This document shows positions 61,763-64,000 of a stretch of DNA of 64,000 nucleotides, one piece after another; within the stretch, counting starts at the first letter, position 1; every line of letters begins with the position of its first letter. The notes under the pieces were generated by a model. The model searched no databases. It was given only the letters and a program-made list of their open reading frames with translations, and was not told the DNA's origin. The translations under genes and the position numbers were made by a program. Location of the stretch: positions 434,001-498,000 of the forward strand of contig NZ_JAHZPZ010000001.1 in the NCBI RefSeq assembly GCF_019929665.1, written 5' to 3'. The stretch comes from Streptococcus infantis. GTDB taxonomy: Bacteria > Bacillota > Bacilli > Lactobacillales > Streptococcaceae.

Positions 61763-62731
61763 ATGTCAACTTTAGATAAAAATCTTTTGCTTGAGATGTT
61801 CCGTAAGATGGAAGAAATTCGTCGTATGGATTTAAAAATTGCTCAATTAGTAAAAAAAGGGAAAGTGCCAGGTATGACGCACTTTTCTGTTGGTGAGGAA
61901 GCTGCAAACGTTGGGGCTATGTTAGCTCTAAACGAAGACGACCTCATAACATCGAACCACCGTGGTCACGGACAAGCCATTGCTAAAGGAATCGACCTTA
62001 ATGGTATGATGGCTGAAATCCTTGGTAAGTATACTGGAACTTGTAAAGGTAAAGGTGGATCAATGCACATCTCCGACCTAGATGCGGGTAACCTTGGTGC
62101 TAACGGTATCGTAGGTGGTGGTATGGGAATCGCAGTAGGTGCAGCCCTTACTCAACAAATGAAAAACACTGGCAAGATCGTTGTCTGCTTCTTTGGTGAT
62201 GGAGCGACGAATGAAGGTGTATTCCACGAAGCTGTTAATATGGCTTCAATTTGGAATCTACCAGTTATTTTCTACTGTATCAATAACGGTTATGGAATCT
62301 CTGCCGATATTAAGAAAATGACAAATGTCAAGCATATCCATGAGCGTAGTGCTGCTTACGGTATTCCTGGAATGTTTATCGAAGACGGTAACAATGTTAT
62401 CGATGTCTACGAAGGATTTAAGAAAGCAGTTGACCATGTTCGTTCTGGTAAAGGTCCTGTCTTAATCGAAAGTGTAACTTACCGTTGGCTTGGTCACTCA
62501 TCATCAGACCCTGGTAAATATCGTACACGTGAAGAAGTCGATGAGTGGAAAGAAAAAGATCCAATCGAAAACCTTCGCAAGTACCTTGTTGAAAATAAAA
62601 TTGCTAGTGCAGAAGAACTCGAAGAAATTCAGGCTCAAGTCAAGGAAGCAGTGGAAGCATCTGTTAAGTTTGCAGAAGAAAGTCCATTCCCTCCACTAGA
62701 ATCAGCTTTTGAAGATATTTACGCAGACTAA
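61763..62731 (+). CDS. acoA: acetoin/pyruvate dehydrogenase complex E1 alpha subunit
   Basis: 322 residues. The thiamine diphosphate motif is CFFGDGATNEGVFHEAVN (about 136-153), and the phosphorylation-loop-like ERSAAYGIPG and YRWLGHSSSDPG follow. With the beta subunit it decarboxylates an alpha-keto acid (pyruvate) or cleaves acetoin and passes the two-carbon unit to the lipoyl carrier. Streptococci lack another PDH, so pyruvate is likely. AAAGGCAAG precedes the ATG. Confidence 0.92.
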   Translation: MSTLDKNLLLEMFRKMEEIRRMDLKIAQLVKKGKVPGMTHFSVGEEAANVGAMLALNEDDLITSNHRGHGQAIAKGIDLNGMMAEILGKYTGTCKGKGGSMHISDLDAGNLGANGIVGGGMGIAVGAALTQQMKNTGKIVVCFFGDGATNEGVFHEAVNMASIWNLPVIFYCINNGYGISADIKKMTNVKHIHERSAAYGIPGMFIEDGNNVIDVYEGFKKAVDHVRSGKGPVLIESVTYRWLGHSSSDPGKYRTREEVDEWKEKDPIENLRKYLVENKIASAEELEEIQAQVKEAVEASVKFAEESPFPPLESAFEDIYAD

Positions 62732-62747
62732 GGAGAAGTAGAGAAAT

Positions 62748-63740
62748 ATGGAAACAAAATTAATGTCTTTCCGCGATACCATTATCCTTGCAATGTCTGA
62801 GGAAATGCGTCGCGACGAAAATGTACTCTTGATGGGTGAAGATGTAGGTGTCTTTGGTGGAGACTTTGGTACATCTGTAGGTATGCTTGAGGAATTTGGA
62901 CCAGAACGTGTTCGAGACTGTCCGATTTCTGAAGCAGCTATTTCTGGAGCAGCTGCTGGTGCTGCTATGACTGGACTTCGTCCAATCGTTGATATGACTT
63001 TCATGGACTTTTCTGTTATTGCCATGGATAATATCGTCAACCAAGCTGCTAAAACTCGTTACATGTTTGGTGGTAAAGGTCAAGTACCAATTACAATCCG
63101 TTGTGCCGCTGGTAACGGAGTAGGTTCTGCAGCTCAACACTCCCAATCTTTGGAATCATGGTTTACCCATATTCCTGGTTTGAAAGTTGTTGCTCCAGGT
63201 ACTCCGGCTGATATGAAAGGACTTCTCAAGTCTTCTATTCGAGACAACAACCCTGTTATCATTCTTGAATACAAATCAGAATTTAACCAAAAGGGTGAAG
63301 TACCGGTAGATCCTGACTATACCATTCCACTTGGCGTTGGTGAAATTAAACGCGAAGGAACTGATGTAACTGTTGTAACATACGGTAAAATGCTTCGTCG
63401 TGTTATGCAAGCTGCTGAAGAGTTGGCTGAAGAAGGCATCTCAGTAGAAGTAGTAGACCCACGTACTTTGGTTCCACTTGATAAAGAAATCATCATTAAC
63501 TCAGTTAAGAAGACTGGAAAAGTAGTTCTTGTCAACGATGCCCACAAGACAAGTGGTTTTATCGGTGAAATTTCAGCTATTATCTCAGAATCAGAAGCAT
63601 TCGATTATTTAGATGCACCTATTCGCCGTTGTGCAGGTGAGGATGTACCAATGCCTTATGCACAAAATCTTGAAAATGCAATGATTCCAACAGTTGAAAG
63701 CATCAAAGATGCAATCCGTAAAACTCACAACAAACAATAA
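62748..63740 (+). CDS. acoB: acetoin/pyruvate dehydrogenase complex E1 beta subunit
   Basis: 330 residues. Features include the LLMGEDVGVFGG segment, GFIGEISAII and the C-terminal RRCAGEDVPMPYA typical of E1 beta. It forms the active-site partner of AcoA and starts 16 bases after it, with AAGGAGAAG. A 215-base structured gap separates it from the E2 gene. Confidence 0.93.
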   Translation: METKLMSFRDTIILAMSEEMRRDENVLLMGEDVGVFGGDFGTSVGMLEEFGPERVRDCPISEAAISGAAAGAAMTGLRPIVDMTFMDFSVIAMDNIVNQAAKTRYMFGGKGQVPITIRCAAGNGVGSAAQHSQSLESWFTHIPGLKVVAPGTPADMKGLLKSSIRDNNPVIILEYKSEFNQKGEVPVDPDYTIPLGVGEIKREGTDVTVVTYGKMLRRVMQAAEELAEEGISVEVVDPRTLVPLDKEIIINSVKKTGKVVLVNDAHKTSGFIGEISAIISESEAFDYLDAPIRRCAGEDVPMPYAQNLENAMIPTVESIKDAIRKTHNKQ

Positions 63741-63927
63741 TACATAATATAAATTATGTAAATAAATTAATCGGACGAGATGCTTTGTATCTATAGATGC
63801 AAAGTTCTCTACGTCCTTAGTATCTTAGATTAGAGCACGGGCTAAAAGCTCGGAAAAAAGATAAATCTCCTTGACTTCATCGAAGTCTGTGTTGATTTCC
63901 TATTTTTCGGTTGCTTTTAAACGCCCT
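63741..63927 (+). other. structured intergenic element between acoB and the E2 gene
   Basis: Three stacked foldable segments. 63741-63760: TACATAAT and ATTATGTA around ATAA. 63773-63816: GGACG/CGTCC outside CTTTG/CAAAG with a palindromic ATCTATAGAT core. 63838-63927: GGGC-TAAAAGC pairs with GCTTTTA-GCCC, enclosing GGAAAAA/TTTTTC, AAATC/GATTT and an inner GACTTC/GAAGTC hairpin. No terminator T-run and no reading frame. A mobile miniature repeat or a processed/regulatory RNA are both possible. Confidence 0.6.
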
Positions 63928-63955
63928 TTGCATCATAAATAGAATAGGAGAGGTC

Positions 63956-64000
63956 ATGGCTGATGATAAGCTAAGAGCGACTCCTGCAGCTAGAAAATTA
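63956..64000 (+). CDS. acoC: dihydrolipoamide acetyltransferase E2, N-terminal end (partial)
   Basis: Fifteen codons after AGGAGAGGTC, reading MADDKLRATPAARKL. This is the start of a peripheral-subunit-binding domain, which in ordinary E2 proteins comes after one or more lipoyl domains. The pneumococcal E2 begins the same way as I recall it. The rest lies beyond the window. Confidence 0.75.
   Translation, partial: MADDKLRATPAARKL

Overview
The window comes from a Streptococcus of the mitis group, close to S. pneumoniae, S. mitis or S. oralis. It is AT-rich, with strong Shine-Dalgarno sequences, extended -10 promoters (TGnTATAAT) and intrinsic hairpin-plus-T terminators. Three features point to this group: an A-C BOX element near 39.4-39.5 kb, a choline-binding LytB-type glucosaminidase, and macP, lac, nrd, rexAB and aco neighbourhoods like those I recall from pneumococcus. 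The species cannot be fixed from the sequence. I see no prophage, insertion sequence, CRISPR array, tRNA or rRNA.

Layout. 0-2.8 kb: the end of a metallophosphatase gene, lepA and a lipoprotein. 2.9-15 kb: a galactose/lactose catabolic region. It holds a galactitol-family PTS (gatABC), a mutarotase, the tagatose-6-phosphate pathway (lacABCD), the antiterminator lacT, the lactose PTS (lacFE), phospho-beta-galactosidase (lacG) and the DeoR-type repressor lacR. A-rich repeats, cre-like sites and a LacT-type RAT/terminator give it several layers of control. 15.1-18.7 kb: class Ib ribonucleotide reductase nrdHEF on the minus strand, with a pair of NrdR-box-like sites. 19-21 kb: ptsH and ptsI, the general PTS proteins that the sugar systems depend on. 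21-30 kb: udk, a coaB-coaC-ECF transporter cluster, fhs, lysS and a minus-strand group with a phosphatase, YbaK, a DUF368 protein and a GH25 protein.

30-48 kb: glmU, a NUDIX gene, macP, mtnN, pcrA, a SemiSWEET, a two-component system facing an ABC transporter operon, a BOX element, a HAD phosphatase, a CPBP gene interrupted by an in-frame stop codon, and rexB-rexA. 48.4-56 kb is the most accessory-like part and is devoted to the cell surface: a YkgJ protein, a GT2-GtrA / NAGPA-like / membrane protein operon behind a CiaR-like promoter, lytB with a recent internal duplication, and an LPXTG protein with a long Thr-Glu-Ala-Pro repeat stalk. 56-64 kb: a HAD nucleotidase, a DUF4336 gene, ung, mutX, pyrC, a MATE exporter, acoA and acoB, a highly structured intergenic element, and the first 15 codons of the E2 gene.

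How the genes work together. PtsI and HPr phosphorylate the Gat and Lac PTS components. Imported galactose-6-P and lactose-6-P (the latter after LacG cleavage) both feed LacAB, LacC and LacD to triose phosphates. I found no wholly new multi-gene system. The best candidates for something undescribed are regulatory or structural: the acoB-E2 element, the lacE-lacG hairpins, the apparently leaderless coaB, the BOX element in an ABC operon leader, and the GT2-GtrA/NAGPA surface-glycan operon.
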